From positions 124,001-188,000 of the forward strand of contig NZ_JXAG01000042.1 of the NCBI RefSeq assembly GCF_000814905.1: a DNA stretch of 64,000 nucleotides, given 5' to 3'. Of the stretch, positions 1 through 8,937 are shown in pieces; position 1 is the stretch's first letter, and each line of letters opens with the position of its first letter. The position numbers and the translations under genes are program-made. The notes under the pieces were generated by a model. The model had not been told where the DNA came from. It searched no databases and was given only the letters and a program-made list of their open reading frames with translations. The DNA is from Enterobacter sp. Bisph1. GTDB lineage: Bacteria > Pseudomonadota > Gammaproteobacteria > Enterobacterales > Enterobacteriaceae.

Positions 1-2
1 AA

Positions 3-569
3 TGCGTTTTCTTCGAGCAGCAGGAGGCCGCTTTTCAGGCGGTAGATTACCTGGTGACCCAGGGACACCGCGCCATCGCCTGCATTACCGCGCCGATTCA
101 TACCCCCACCGGCCAGGCGCGGCTAATGGGTTATCGCAAGGCGCTGGAAAAACACGGGATTGGCTGGGATGCGGCCAAAGTAAAATACGGTGACTCCGCC
201 ATGACCGGCGGCTATACGCTGTGCCAGCAAATGTTACAGCAGGGGGTAACTTTCAGCGCCCTGTTTGCCGGTAACGACGATATGGCGCTGGGGGCGGCGA
301 AAGCGATTCGACAAGCGGGCCTGCGCATTCCGCAGGATATTTCGCTGTTCGGTTTTGATGATGCGCCGAGCGCACAATGGCTGGAGCCGGGGCTGTCGAC
401 GGTTTATTTACCCATCGACAGCATGATCACTACCGCCATCGATCAGGCGATAAAATTAGTCAACAGCGAGCCGATCGCGGCGATCCCGCCCTTTACCGGC
501 ACGCTGGTGTTGCGAGAATCCGTCGCGCCGGGACCGGGCACAAGGCTTAGCACTGCTCCAGCGCGATAA
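3..569 (+). CDS. LacI/GalR-family transcriptional regulator, C-terminal part (5' end outside window)
   Basis: This is the open frame from the window edge to a TAA at 567-569, about 188 codons, so roughly the first 150 residues (HTH and part of the sugar-binding domain) are missing. What remains is the second half of a periplasmic-binding-protein-like effector domain: a QGHRAIACI strand-turn, the FAGNDDMALGA segment and the FGFDD motif near the effector pocket. It is convergent with lysA and overlaps its 3' end by 23 bases. In E. coli galR sits in this place and orientation, but the visible sequence (FAGNDDMALGAAKAI) differs from the GalR sequence I remember (CYNDSMAAGAMGVL), so it may be another LacI-type paralog. 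The ligand is not deducible. Confidence 0.85.
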   Translation, partial: CVFFEQQEAAFQAVDYLVTQGHRAIACITAPIHTPTGQARLMGYRKALEKHGIGWDAAKVKYGDSAMTGGYTLCQQMLQQGVTFSALFAGNDDMALGAAKAIRQAGLRIPQDISLFGFDDAPSAQWLEPGLSTVYLPIDSMITTAIDQAIKLVNSEPIAAIPPFTGTLVLRESVAPGPGTRLSTAPAR

Positions 570-1809
570 GCTCTGCAATGGTCTGGCGGCGGCGAATCAA
601 CCGCGCCACGCCGTTATCAAATAATACTTCCGGCAGCAGCGGGCGGCTATTGTAGTTAGATGACATCGACGCGCCGTAGGCTCCGGTATCGTGCAGCACC
701 AGATAATCACCGGCTTTCACCTGCGGCAGCGCGCGGGTTTCCACCTTCCCGCCCTCTTGCTGAGTAAAGACATCGCCGGATTCGCACAGCGGACCGGCCA
801 CCACGGTGTCGATCAAAGGCGCATGTTGCAAATCACGGCCATCGGCGGCAAGGGCAGTGATGTGATGATAACTGCCGTACATCGCCGGGCGCATCAGATC
901 GTTAAAGCCCGCGTCGATCAGCACAAAGTGGCGGCTGCCCATGTTTTTCACACTGCGCACCTGTGACACCAGTACACCGGATTCAGCGACAAGAAAACGT
1001 CCCGGTTCGATCTCCAGTTTCACCGCATGCCCCAGATGTTTTGCGATTTGCTCGCGGGCGGCATTCCACAAGCCATAATAGTGCGCGGTATCGACCGGTT
1101 CTTCCCCTTCACGATAGGGAATCGACAGGCCGCCGCCGGCAGAAATGGCCGGCAGATCCTGACCGGATTCCACCACCAGCTTCACCATCGCGCCGCACAC
1201 TTGTTCAAGATGGGCGTAATCGACACCGGAACCGATATGCATATGGATGCCAGCCAGTTTCAACTGGTAACGCTGAATGACCGCCAGCGCGTCCGCCATA
1301 TCGCCATACCAGATGCCATGCTTGCTGTTTTCGCCGCCGGTATTGGTTTTCTGGCTGTGGCCGTGACCAAAGCCCGGATTAACGCGCAGCCAGACGCGAT
1401 GGCCCGGCGAAACGTCACCCAGCTGGTGCAGCATATCGACGGAACCGGCATTTACCGCAATGCCCAGCTCGCTGACACGCGCAATCGTTGCCGCATCCAG
1501 CACGTCGGCGGTAAAGACGATATCGTCCGGATGGCGTTGCGGATCGTAACCCGCCGCCAGCGCACGCTCGATCTCGCCGAGGGAAACGGAGTCGACTTTG
1601 ACGCCCTGTTCGCGCATCAGGCGCAGAATATGAATATTCGAGCAGGCTTTTTGCGCGAAACGCACCACATCGAAGGCGCGCAGTTTGGCGATTTGCGCAC
1701 GAATAATTTGCGCATCGTAAACCCAAACCGGGCAGCCAAATTCGGCAGGCAGCCGCAGCAGGTTATTCGCGTTGAGGTCGGTTTCAGTCTGGTGTAATGA
1801 GCGTGGCAT
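547..1809 (-). CDS. lysA: Diaminopimelate decarboxylase LysA
   Basis: A PLP-dependent fold-III decarboxylase that converts meso-diaminopimelate to L-lysine, the last step of lysine synthesis in the cytoplasm. The 420 residues equal the E. coli length. The PLP lysine lies in FAQKACSN (about residue 54). Further landmarks are HIGSG (phosphate binding), AGGGLS, EPGRFLV and the substrate motif CESGD, followed by the C-terminal YNSRPLLPEV segment. The ATG at 1807-1809 gives the family-typical start MPRSLHQTETDLN. The gene is divergent from lysR across a region of about 120 bp, the classic arrangement in which LysR activates lysA when lysine is low. Confidence 0.98.
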   Translation of the reverse strand: MPRSLHQTETDLNANNLLRLPAEFGCPVWVYDAQIIRAQIAKLRAFDVVRFAQKACSNIHILRLMREQGVKVDSVSLGEIERALAAGYDPQRHPDDIVFTADVLDAATIARVSELGIAVNAGSVDMLHQLGDVSPGHRVWLRVNPGFGHGHSQKTNTGGENSKHGIWYGDMADALAVIQRYQLKLAGIHMHIGSGVDYAHLEQVCGAMVKLVVESGQDLPAISAGGGLSIPYREGEEPVDTAHYYGLWNAAREQIAKHLGHAVKLEIEPGRFLVAESGVLVSQVRSVKNMGSRHFVLIDAGFNDLMRPAMYGSYHHITALAADGRDLQHAPLIDTVVAGPLCESGDVFTQQEGGKVETRALPQVKAGDYLVLHDTGAYGASMSSNYNSRPLLPEVLFDNGVARLIRRRQTIAELIALEQC

Positions 1810-1929
1810 AGGTCACTCCGGCGTCTTTTTTGTTGATTACGCCACACTGCAAAGAGAATAAAAAATATCGTTTTATCGCGACTCTATGCAAAAATGATAT
1901 GGCTAACCCTGCAAACCCGGATCCTGATG
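1810..1929. promoter_or_regulatory. lysA-lysR divergent control region
   Basis: The only non-coding DNA between the divergent lysA and lysR starts. By analogy with E. coli, LysR binds here to activate lysA and repress its own gene. I could not pick out an unambiguous T-N11-A operator by eye, so this call rests on arrangement alone. Confidence 0.6.
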
Positions 1930-2856
1930 ATGCCCGCTGTTAACCTGCGCCATATCGAAATCTTTCATGCTGTGATGACCGCCGGCAATCTGACGGAAGC
2001 CGCCGCACTGCTGCACACCTCGCAGCCGACGGTGAGCCGTGAACTGGCGCGTTTTGAAAAGGTGCTGGGGCTGAAGCTGTTTGAGCGCACGCGCGGGCGT
2101 CTGCAGCCAACGGTGCAGGGCTTGCGCTTGTTCGAAGAAGTGCAGCGTTCGTGGTACGGGCTGGACAGAATTGTCAGCGCCGCCGAAAGCCTGCGCGAGT
2201 TTCGCCAGGGTGAACTTTCTATCGCCTGCCTGCCGGTGTTTTCTCAGTCGTTTTTACCGCTGCTGTTGCAGCCCTTTCTGGCGCGCTATCCCGATGTCAG
2301 CCTGAATATCGTGCCGCAAGAATCTCCGCTACTGGAAGAGTGGCTATCGGCGCAGCGCCACGATCTCGGCTTAACGGAAACCCTCAGCACGCCGGCGGGC
2401 ACCGAGCGGACGCCGCTGCTGACCTGTAATGAAGTGTGCGTAATGCCGCAGGATCATCCGCTGGCGCGTAAAACGGTGTTAACCCCCGATGATTTCCAGG
2501 GGGAAAACTATATTAGTTTGTCGCGCACCGACAGTTACCGACATCTGCTGGACGCGCTGTTTAATGACCATCAGGTGAAACGGCGTATGGTGCTGGAAAC
2601 CCACAGCGCCGCCTCGGTATGCGCGATGGTGCGCGCAGGGGTAGGCATTTCAGTGGTCAACCCGCTAACGGCGCTCGATTACGCCGCCAGCGGTGTGGCC
2701 GTGCGCCGCTTCAGCATTGACGTGCCGTTTACGGTAAGCCTGATCCGCCCGCTGCACCGCCCCGCTTCCGCGCTGGTCGAGGCGTTTAGCCTCCACTTAC
2801 AGGCAGCGATCCCCCTTATCAGCGCACCGTTGGCGGCCATGCTTGGTGAGCCTTAA
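1930..2856 (+). CDS. lysR: LysR, transcriptional activator of lysA
   Basis: Founder member of the LysR family: an N-terminal winged HTH (about residues 5-65, with [14 protein letters not shown] as recognition helix) and a C-terminal co-inducer domain sensing diaminopimelate or lysine. The open frame reaches upstream to 1894, but the ATG at 1930 gives [12 protein letters not shown], which lines up with the E. coli start [12 protein letters not shown] and yields 308 residues; a tandem ATG at 1927 is equally usable. Its stop (2854-2856) overlaps the convergent ygeA stop (2853-2855) by two bases, so the genes meet tail to tail with no terminator between them. Confidence 0.96.
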   Translation: MPAVNLRHIEIFHAVMTAGNLTEAAALLHTSQPTVSRELARFEKVLGLKLFERTRGRLQPTVQGLRLFEEVQRSWYGLDRIVSAAESLREFRQGELSIACLPVFSQSFLPLLLQPFLARYPDVSLNIVPQESPLLEEWLSAQRHDLGLTETLSTPAGTERTPLLTCNEVCVMPQDHPLARKTVLTPDDFQGENYISLSRTDSYRHLLDALFNDHQVKRRMVLETHSAASVCAMVRAGVGISVVNPLTALDYAASGVAVRRFSIDVPFTVSLIRPLHRPASALVEAFSLHLQAAIPLISAPLAAMLGEP

Positions 2857-3545
2857 GAGAGCATAAATTCCACCGCATCGGCGGCGTGCAGCGCCGCGGT
2901 ATCAAACACGCGAATCGGGCTATGGGCTTCCGGCAGCAGCAGGCCAATTTCGGTGCAGCCAAAAATTACCCCTTCCGCCCCTTCACTGGCTAACTGCTGA
3001 ATAAGCTTCACAAAATAGTAGCGCGACTCATCGCTGAACGTCCCCAGGCACAGCTCCTCAAAGATAATGTCATTGATACGTTCGCGGTCGAACGGACCGG
3101 GCACGGAGGTTTCGATACCAAACTGTTTTTCCAGCCGTCCACGGTAAAAATCCTGTTCCATGGTGTAGCGCGTACCGAGCAGCGCCACGTTACGCATGCC
3201 CGCGTTTTGAATCGCCCGCCCGGTGGCGTCGGCAATGTGCAGGAACGGAATATGGCACCGCTCTTCAATTTGCCCGGCCACTTTATGCATGGTGTTGGTA
3301 CACAGCACAATCGCCTGTGCCCCCGCCTGCTCAAGGCCCGCCGCCGCCTGCGAGAGGATCTCGCCGGCTTTGTGCCACTGCGCCGTCGACTGACAGGCTT
3401 CTATTTCCTGGAAATCCACGCTGTGCAGAAGCAAGCTCGCGGAGTGCAGGCCGCCGAGGCGGGCTTTAATGCCCTCGTTTATCAGGCGGTAGTAGGGAAT
3501 GGTCGATTCCCAGCTCATCCCGCCCAGCAGTCCTATCGTTTTCAT
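2853..3545 (-). CDS. ygeA: Aspartate/glutamate-racemase family broad-spectrum amino acid racemase YgeA
   Basis: A cofactor-independent, two-cysteine racemase of the aspartate/glutamate racemase superfamily. E. coli YgeA has low-level racemase activity on several amino acids, including homoserine. The two catalytic cysteines are visible in CTNTMHK (about residue 84) and GCTEIG (about residue 197), and [15 protein letters not shown] is the canonical N-terminus. I chose the ATG at 3543-3545 (230 residues, the E. coli length) over the upstream frame start at 3578. In E. coli the next backbone gene is araE; here more than 11 kb of other genes intervene. Confidence 0.95.
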   Translation of the reverse strand: MKTIGLLGGMSWESTIPYYRLINEGIKARLGGLHSASLLLHSVDFQEIEACQSTAQWHKAGEILSQAAAGLEQAGAQAIVLCTNTMHKVAGQIEERCHIPFLHIADATGRAIQNAGMRNVALLGTRYTMEQDFYRGRLEKQFGIETSVPGPFDRERINDIIFEELCLGTFSDESRYYFVKLIQQLASEGAEGVIFGCTEIGLLLPEAHSPIRVFDTAALHAADAVEFMLS

Positions 3546-3651
3546 CGCTTGTCTCCGTCTGGTTTTGCGCTCAGTCAATCAAAGTTGTGATCGACTTTCA
3601 ACTTCTCTGGCCTCGCGTTTATTTTTATTGAACGCTGAGATAAGTTATTTT

Positions 3652-3665
3652 GAAACAATGTTTCA
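3652..3665 (+). promoter_or_regulatory. KdgR operator candidate upstream of kdgF
   Basis: GAAACAATGTTTCA is a near-perfect palindrome matching the published KdgR consensus RAAAYRNYRTTTYA at every position. It lies about 53 bp before the kdgF ATG. KdgR represses pectin-catabolism genes until 2-keto-3-deoxygluconate accumulates. Confidence 0.8.
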
Positions 3666-3717
3666 TCATCATTAATTGTCTCGTTATCACTAACGATACC
3701 CACTACAGGACAGCACG

Positions 3718-4044
3718 ATGTTTATCTTCCATAAAGACACGCAGCTTGATGACCTGGGCAACGGCGTTTCCCGCCGTATTCTTGCCCATGACGGCAAAAT
3801 GATGGCGGTCGAAGTTATGTTCGAACAAGGCGCCATCGGCCCAATGCACAACCATCCTCATGAACAGCTTACTTACGTTTTATCCGGCGAGTTCGAATTT
3901 ACCATTGGTGATGAGAAACATATCGTCACCGCAGGCGATACACTTTATAAGCAACCGCACATTATGCACGGCTGCGTCTGTTTAAAAGCCGGTACGCTGC
4001 TCGACACCTTCACGCCGGTACGGGAAGATTTTTTAAAACCTTGA
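3718..4044 (+). CDS. kdgF: KdgF, cupin converting unsaturated monouronate to 5-keto-4-deoxyuronate
   Basis: A single-domain cupin of 108 residues. KdgF proteins linearise the 4,5-unsaturated galacturonate released by oligogalacturonate lyase, giving 5-keto-4-deoxyuronate (DKI), the substrate of KduI. The metal site is readable: HNHPHEQ (two or three His plus Gln, about residues 46-52) and the later His in QPHIMHG. GAIGPMHNHPHEQ and AGDTLYKQP are hallmarks of this subfamily. It is a single-gene unit with an AGGACA ribosome site, its own KdgR box upstream and a terminator downstream, immediately before the tog import operon. Confidence 0.93.
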   Translation: MFIFHKDTQLDDLGNGVSRRILAHDGKMMAVEVMFEQGAIGPMHNHPHEQLTYVLSGEFEFTIGDEKHIVTAGDTLYKQPHIMHGCVCLKAGTLLDTFTPVREDFLKP

Positions 4045-4063
4045 GCGAGATCGTAATTATTTA

Positions 4064-4095
4064 ACGCCTCCTGGAATTAGGGGGCGTTTTTATTT
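4064..4095 (+). terminator. Rho-independent terminator after kdgF
   Basis: ACGCCTCC pairs with GGGGGCGT (one G-U pair) around a short AT loop, followed by a T-rich tract. It ends the kdgF transcript before the tog control region. Confidence 0.8.
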
Positions 4096-4246
4096 ATATC
4101 GCGAAATCAATTCGCAAGGTAATCGTTCAATTATAGAATCATTTCATTTTACAATATATTTAGCGACAACTCTTAACCCGCCCCGCGCATTTATTTTCAT
4201 TCACACCGTTGTTTTTCGACAAAAATGACACCCACCTCACCTTATT

Positions 4247-4260
4247 GAAACATCGTTTCG
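4247..4260 (+). promoter_or_regulatory. KdgR operator candidate 1 upstream of tog operon
   Basis: GAAACATCGTTTCG fits the KdgR consensus except for the last base (G for A). It is 76 bp upstream of a second box. The overlapping sequence at 4257-4272 ends in TCACA with a TTCGA left half and might be a weak CRP site. Confidence 0.65.
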
Positions 4261-4322
4261 ACTTTGATCACATTTCATGAATTAATCGAATGACGCCCCT
4301 GAAAAACCCAATAAAATATTTT

Positions 4323-4336
4323 AAAACGACGTTTCA
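4323..4336 (+). promoter_or_regulatory. KdgR operator candidate 2 upstream of tog operon
   Basis: AAAACGACGTTTCA matches RAAAYRNYRTTTYA at every position. Together with the box at 4247 it suggests KdgR could bind two sites in the 500 bp region before togM. A TGTGA half-site at 4435-4439 could belong to a CRP site. Confidence 0.75.
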
Positions 4337-4545
4337 CAAACCAGGAACAGACGTTCACAGCATTCTAAAACCGGAATTATTGTGAGTATTTCCCGGTAAT
4401 TAAAGCTTCTAAAGGCATTGATTCCATTAATTATTGTGATCAAGCGCACGCACAGAGCCTGTTGTTCTCCCCGGATGCCCGGCCGGCAGGGGGAAAAAGA
4501 TACTCTCCGAATCCGTATTACACATTGTTCGCCAGGTAGGTATGT

Positions 4546-5436
4546 ATGAATGAAAACAGACTGCTGGGATTGGCCTGGATATCGCCCTACATTATCGGGC
4601 TGATAGTCTTTACGGCTTTTCCCTTTATCTCATCGTTGTTTCTCAGTTTTACTGAGTACGACCTGATGAGCCCGCCGGTATTTAACGGCATTGAGAATTA
4701 CCGCTACATGTTGACCGAAGACTCCCTGTTCTGGAAATCGATGGGCGTCACCTTTGCTTATGTCTTTTTGACGATCCCGCTGAAGCTTGCCTTCGCGTTG
4801 GGTATCGCCTTTGTGCTCAACTTTAAACTGCGCGGCATCGGCTTTTTCCGTACGGCTTACTATATTCCGTCCATTCTCGGCAGCTCCGTCGCCATTGCCG
4901 TACTGTGGCGCGCGTTGTTTGCTATCGATGGTCTGCTGAACAGCTTTATCGGCGTGTTTGGTCTTGATCCGATTAACTGGCTTGGCGAACCGTCGCTGGC
5001 GCTGATGTCCGTGACGCTGCTGCGCGTATGGCAGTTCGGTTCTGCAATGGTGATCTTCCTCGCCGCGCTGCAAAACGTGCCGCAATCCCAGTACGAAGCG
5101 GCAATGATCGACGGTGCCAGCAAATGGCAGATGTTTATGAAAGTAACCGTGCCGCTGATTACGCCGGTGATTTTCTTTAACTTCATCATGCAGACCACGC
5201 AGGCGTTCCAGGAATTTACCGGCCCGTATGTCATTACCGGCGGCGGACCAACCTATTACACCTATCTGTTCTCGCTCTATATCTACGACACCGCCTTTAA
5301 GTACTTCGATATGGGCTACGGTGCGGCGCTGGCCTGGGTTCTGTTCCTGGTCGTCGCGGTCTTTGCCTCTGTCGCCTTTAAGTCGTCGAAATATTGGGTG
5401 TTCTACTCTGCCGATAAGGGAGGCAAAAATGGCTGA
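4546..5436 (+). CDS. togM: Oligogalacturonide ABC transporter permease TogM
   Basis: Inner-membrane permease of the carbohydrate-uptake-1 type (MalF-like), 296 residues with six hydrophobic segments. The cytoplasmic EAA loop reads EAAMIDGASKWQMFMKVTVP (about residues 185-204) and docks on the ATPase. Identification as TogM rests on its setting: it is followed by a second permease, an ATPase and a binding protein, then oligogalacturonate lyase, and preceded by KdgR boxes, as in the Dickeya togMNAB operon. The ATG at 4546 follows AGGTAGG. The 3' end overlaps togN by 8 bases, which points to translational coupling. Confidence 0.9.
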   Translation: MNENRLLGLAWISPYIIGLIVFTAFPFISSLFLSFTEYDLMSPPVFNGIENYRYMLTEDSLFWKSMGVTFAYVFLTIPLKLAFALGIAFVLNFKLRGIGFFRTAYYIPSILGSSVAIAVLWRALFAIDGLLNSFIGVFGLDPINWLGEPSLALMSVTLLRVWQFGSAMVIFLAALQNVPQSQYEAAMIDGASKWQMFMKVTVPLITPVIFFNFIMQTTQAFQEFTGPYVITGGGPTYYTYLFSLYIYDTAFKYFDMGYGAALAWVLFLVVAVFASVAFKSSKYWVFYSADKGGKNG

Positions 5437-6331
5437 TATCCAACAACTCACGCCGGGCATGAAGGAAGCCGAACGTGAAGTGGCGCGCACGATGCGCCGC
5501 GAGAAGATCAGCGCGTGGATCCGCTACACGATCCTGCTTTTTGTCGGTCTGTTAATGCTCTACCCGCTGGCGTGGATGTTCTCGGCGTCGTTTAAACCGA
5601 ACCACGAGATCTTTACCACTCTCGGACTGTGGCCGGAACATGCCACCTGGGACGGCTTTATTAACGGCTGGAAAACCGGTACCGAGTACACCTTCGGTCA
5701 TTACATGCTGAACACCTTAAAGTATGTCATCCCGAAAGTGATTCTCACCATTATCTCTTCCACCATTGTCGCTTACGGCTTTGCCCGCTTTGAGATCCCG
5801 TGGAAGAACTTCTGGTTCGGTACGCTTATCGCCACCATGCTGCTGCCCAGCACCGTGCTGCTGATCCCGCAGTACCTGATGTTCCGTGAAATGGGCATGC
5901 TCAACAGCTATTTACCGCTGTATCTGCCTACGGCTTTCGCCACCCACGGTTTCTTCGTCTTTATGCTGATTCAGTTTTTACGCGGCGTACCGCGCGATAT
6001 GGAAGAAGCGGCGCAGATCGACGGCTGTAACTCATGGCAGGTGCTGTGGTACGTGGTGGTGCCGATCCTGAAACCGGCGATTATCTCCGTGGCGCTGTTC
6101 CAGTTTATGTGGTCAATGAACGACTTTATCGGGCCGCTGATTTATGTCTACAGCGTGGATAAATACCCGATCGCACTGGCGTTAAAAATGTCCATCGACG
6201 TGACCGAAGGCGCACCGTGGAATGAAATTCTGGCAATGGCGAGTATCTCCATTCTGCCATCCATCATTGTCTTCTTCCTGGCACAGCGCTACTTCGTACA
6301 GGGCGTGACCAGCAGCGGAATTAAAGGTTAA
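5429..6331 (+). CDS. togN: Oligogalacturonide ABC transporter permease TogN
   Basis: Second inner-membrane permease of the importer (MalG-like), 300 residues. The N-terminal cytoplasmic tail (MADIQQLTPGM) precedes the first membrane helix at about residue 35. The EAA loop is EEAAQIDGCNSWQVLWYVVV, and an ASFKPNHEI periplasmic segment typical of this subfamily follows helix 1. The frame is open further upstream, but the ATG at 5429 with GGGAGG just before it gives the family start. It overlaps togM and is 12 bp from togA. Confidence 0.9.
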   Translation: MADIQQLTPGMKEAEREVARTMRREKISAWIRYTILLFVGLLMLYPLAWMFSASFKPNHEIFTTLGLWPEHATWDGFINGWKTGTEYTFGHYMLNTLKYVIPKVILTIISSTIVAYGFARFEIPWKNFWFGTLIATMLLPSTVLLIPQYLMFREMGMLNSYLPLYLPTAFATHGFFVFMLIQFLRGVPRDMEEAAQIDGCNSWQVLWYVVVPILKPAIISVALFQFMWSMNDFIGPLIYVYSVDKYPIALALKMSIDVTEGAPWNEILAMASISILPSIIVFFLAQRYFVQGVTSSGIKG

Positions 6332-6343
6332 GAGGGAAATATC

Positions 6344-7471
6344 ATGGCTGAAGTTATTTTCAACAAACTGGAAAAGGTTTACTCCAACGGCTTCAAAGCG
6401 GTACATGGTATCGACCTGAAAATTGCCGATGGCGAATTTATGGTGATTGTCGGCCCGTCCGGCTGCGCCAAATCCACCACCTTACGTATGCTGGCGGGTC
6501 TTGAAACCATTAGCGGCGGCGAAGTGCGTATCGGCGATAAGATTGTGAATAACCTCGCACCGAAATCACGCGGCATTGCGATGGTGTTCCAGAACTATGC
6601 GCTTTACCCGCATATGACGGTGCGCGAAAACCTCGCGTTCGGTCTCAAGCTGAGCAAAATGCCGAAAGATGAGATCACCAAACAGGTCGATGAAGCGGCA
6701 AAAATTCTGGAGCTGGAAGAGCTGATGGATCGACTGCCGCGTCAACTTTCCGGCGGTCAGGCACAGCGCGTGGCGGTTGGCCGCGCGATTGTGAAAAAAC
6801 CGGATGTGTTCCTGTTTGACGAACCGCTGTCCAACCTGGACGCCAAACTGCGTGCTTCAATGCGTATCCGTATTTCCGACCTGCATAAGCAGTTGAAAAA
6901 ATCGGGTAAACCGGCAACGACCGTCTACGTGACGCACGATCAGACCGAAGCGATGACCATGGGCGACCGCATCTGCGTGATGAAGCTCGGCCATATCATG
7001 CAAGTAGATACGCCGGATAATCTCTATCACTTCCCGAAAAATATGTTTGTCGCCGGCTTTATCGGCGCGCCGGAAATGAACATCAAACCGGCAAAAATCG
7101 TTAGCAAAGACGGCCAGCTGCATATCACCGTCGGTCAGGAAACCCTGGCTCTCAACGCGCGTCAGCAGGAGAAAGTGGCGAACCATGCCGACCAGGAGGT
7201 GTTCTTCGGCGTGCGTCCGGAGTTTGTTTCCGTCTCCGATGAGCCTTTTGCAGATGATTACGGCACCGGCGATTTGGTGCGCGTAGAAAACATGGGTCAC
7301 GAGTTCTTTGTTTACCTGAAAGTTGGCGACTATGAACTGACCGCCCGAATTCCTTCTGATGATGCTAAGCCAATGATTGCGAAGGGGCTTCACCGGAAGG
7401 TGTACTTTAAGTTCGATATGAATAAGTGTCATATTTTTGACGCGAAAACAGAACAGAACATTTCCTTATAA
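6344..7471 (+). CDS. togA: Oligogalacturonide ABC transporter ATP-binding protein TogA
   Basis: MsmK/MalK-type ATPase of 375 residues. Walker A is GPSGCAKST (about residues 37-45; the usual Gly before Lys is Ala, common in this family), the Q-loop is FQNYALYPH, the signature is LSGGQAQRVAVGRA, Walker B is VFLFDEPLSNLD and the switch His is in YVTHDQTEAMTMGD. A C-terminal OB-fold/TOBE regulatory domain follows (about residues 240-375). It powers the TogMN channel. MalK-type ATPases can be shared between sugar importers, so exclusive use by this system is inferred. Confidence 0.92.
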   Translation: MAEVIFNKLEKVYSNGFKAVHGIDLKIADGEFMVIVGPSGCAKSTTLRMLAGLETISGGEVRIGDKIVNNLAPKSRGIAMVFQNYALYPHMTVRENLAFGLKLSKMPKDEITKQVDEAAKILELEELMDRLPRQLSGGQAQRVAVGRAIVKKPDVFLFDEPLSNLDAKLRASMRIRISDLHKQLKKSGKPATTVYVTHDQTEAMTMGDRICVMKLGHIMQVDTPDNLYHFPKNMFVAGFIGAPEMNIKPAKIVSKDGQLHITVGQETLALNARQQEKVANHADQEVFFGVRPEFVSVSDEPFADDYGTGDLVRVENMGHEFFVYLKVGDYELTARIPSDDAKPMIAKGLHRKVYFKFDMNKCHIFDAKTEQNISL

Positions 7472-7503
7472 ATAAACGAACGACTTCGTGATGGGTTAAG
7501 GCG

Positions 7504-7528
7504 GCACGTCGGTTTTACACTGACGTGC
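7504..7528 (+). other. Intercistronic hairpin between togA and togB
   Basis: GCACGTC pairs with GACGTGC around an 11-nt loop in the 111 bp gap before togB. There is no T tract, so it is more likely an mRNA-processing or stabilising element than a terminator; such elements often raise expression of the binding-protein gene. Confidence 0.45.
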
Positions 7529-7582
7529 TCATTAAACGCCGCGAATCGTGAAGTTTAAAAACAAACACGTTGGAGTATAAAA

Positions 7583-8872
7583 ATGAAAAAAGTGCTTACC
7601 GGCGCCATCATCTCCGCAACTCTGGGCATGTGCGCTGTACCCGCAACCGCCGCTGATAATGTTGATCTGCGTATGTCCTGGTGGGGCGGCAACGGCCGCC
7701 ATCAGGTCACCTTGAAAGCGCTGGAAGAGTTCCATAAACAGCATCCGGACATTACCGTTAAATCTGAATACACCGGTTGGGACGGCCACCTTTCCCGTCT
7801 GACCACGCAAATCGCGGGCGGCACCGAGCCGGACGTGATGCAGACCAACTGGAACTGGCTGCCGATCTTCTCCAAAAACGGCGACGGTTTTTATGACCTG
7901 AAACAGGTGAAAGACATTCTCGATTTAAGCCAGTTCGATGCCAAAGAGCTGCAATCAACTACCGTTAACGGCAAGCTGAACGGCATTCCCATTTCAGTGA
8001 CCGCGCGCGTGTTCTACTTCAATGACGAACAGTGGAAAAAAGCGGGCGTCGCCTTCCCGAAAACCTGGGACGAGCTGTTAGCAGCGGGCAAGACCTTTGA
8101 GAGCAAACTGGGCAAACAGTACTACCCGGTGGTGCTGGAGCATCAGGATACGCTGGCGCTGCTGAACTCTTATATGGTGCAGAAATACAACATTCCTGCC
8201 GTCGATGAGAAAGCGAAGAAATTCAGCTACACCAACGAGCAGTGGGTGGAATTCTTCCAGATGTATAAAAAGCTGGTGGATAACCACGTGATGCCGGACG
8301 CCAAATATTATGCGTCGTTCGGTAAGAGCAACATGTATGAAATGAAGCCGTGGATCGAAGGTGAATGGGCCGGTACCTATATGTGGAACTCCACCATCAC
8401 CAAATACTCCGACAACCTGAAGCCGCCAGCCAAACTGGTGCTGGGTGAGTACCCAATGCTGCCGGGCGCAACGGATGCGGGTCTGTTCTTTAAACCGGCG
8501 CAAATGCTGTCGATTGGTAAATCAACCAAGCATCCGAAAGAGGCTGCGCAGGTGATTAACTTCCTGCTGAACAGCAAAGAGGGTGTAGAAACCCTGGGTC
8601 TGGAGCGCGGCGTGCCGTTGAGCAAAGCGGCAGTACAAACGCTTACCGCCAGCGGCGCGATTAAAGAGAACGATCCGGCGGTTGCGGGCCTGCGTCTGGC
8701 GCAATCTCTGCCAGCTAAACTCTCCGTATCGCCTTACTTCGACGATCCGCAAATTGTTGCCCAGTTCGGTACCGCCATTCAGTACATCGACTACGGTCAG
8801 AAAACCGTTGAAGAAACCGCGGCCGACTTCCAGCGTCAGGCCGAACGAATTCTGAAACGCGCCATGCGCTAA
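7583..8872 (+). CDS. togB: Oligogalacturonide-binding periplasmic protein TogB
   Basis: Extracellular solute-binding protein of family 1 (MalE-like), 429 residues. A type I signal peptide ends near AVPATAA (about residue 23). The mature protein has the family's WWGGNGRHQ start, TAQIAGGTEPDVMQ-like lobe 1 segment (here LTTQIAGGTEPDVMQ) and WIEGEWAGTYMWN ligand-lobe sequence. It delivers oligogalacturonides from the periplasm to TogMNA. The ATG is preceded by TTGGAG. A strong hairpin terminator follows 18 bp after its stop, separating it partly from the lyase gene. Confidence 0.92.
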   Translation: MKKVLTGAIISATLGMCAVPATAADNVDLRMSWWGGNGRHQVTLKALEEFHKQHPDITVKSEYTGWDGHLSRLTTQIAGGTEPDVMQTNWNWLPIFSKNGDGFYDLKQVKDILDLSQFDAKELQSTTVNGKLNGIPISVTARVFYFNDEQWKKAGVAFPKTWDELLAAGKTFESKLGKQYYPVVLEHQDTLALLNSYMVQKYNIPAVDEKAKKFSYTNEQWVEFFQMYKKLVDNHVMPDAKYYASFGKSNMYEMKPWIEGEWAGTYMWNSTITKYSDNLKPPAKLVLGEYPMLPGATDAGLFFKPAQMLSIGKSTKHPKEAAQVINFLLNSKEGVETLGLERGVPLSKAAVQTLTASGAIKENDPAVAGLRLAQSLPAKLSVSPYFDDPQIVAQFGTAIQYIDYGQKTVEETAADFQRQAERILKRAMR

Positions 8873-8890
8873 GATTTTACCGTCATGACA

Positions 8891-8920
8891 TACCCTGCCC
8901 GTTACGGCAGGGTATTTTTT
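8891..8920 (+). terminator. Terminator/attenuator between togB and the first ogl
   Basis: TACCCTGCC ... GGCAGGGTA closes on a short loop and is followed by TTTTTTT. It is a textbook intrinsic terminator, yet the next gene starts only 18 bp later with an excellent AAGGAG site and no promoter space, so it should act as an attenuator on read-through into ogl. Confidence 0.85.
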
Positions 8921-8937
8921 TATCTAAGGAGCAGATA

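Noticed and set aside
1027..1797. Long + strand ORF opposite lysA
   Set aside because: It lies antisense to a highly conserved real gene; such shadows are expected in high-GC coding DNA.
4630..5490. 286-codon minus-strand ORF opposite togM
   Set aside because: Entirely antisense to a conserved permease and lacking any recognisable motif.
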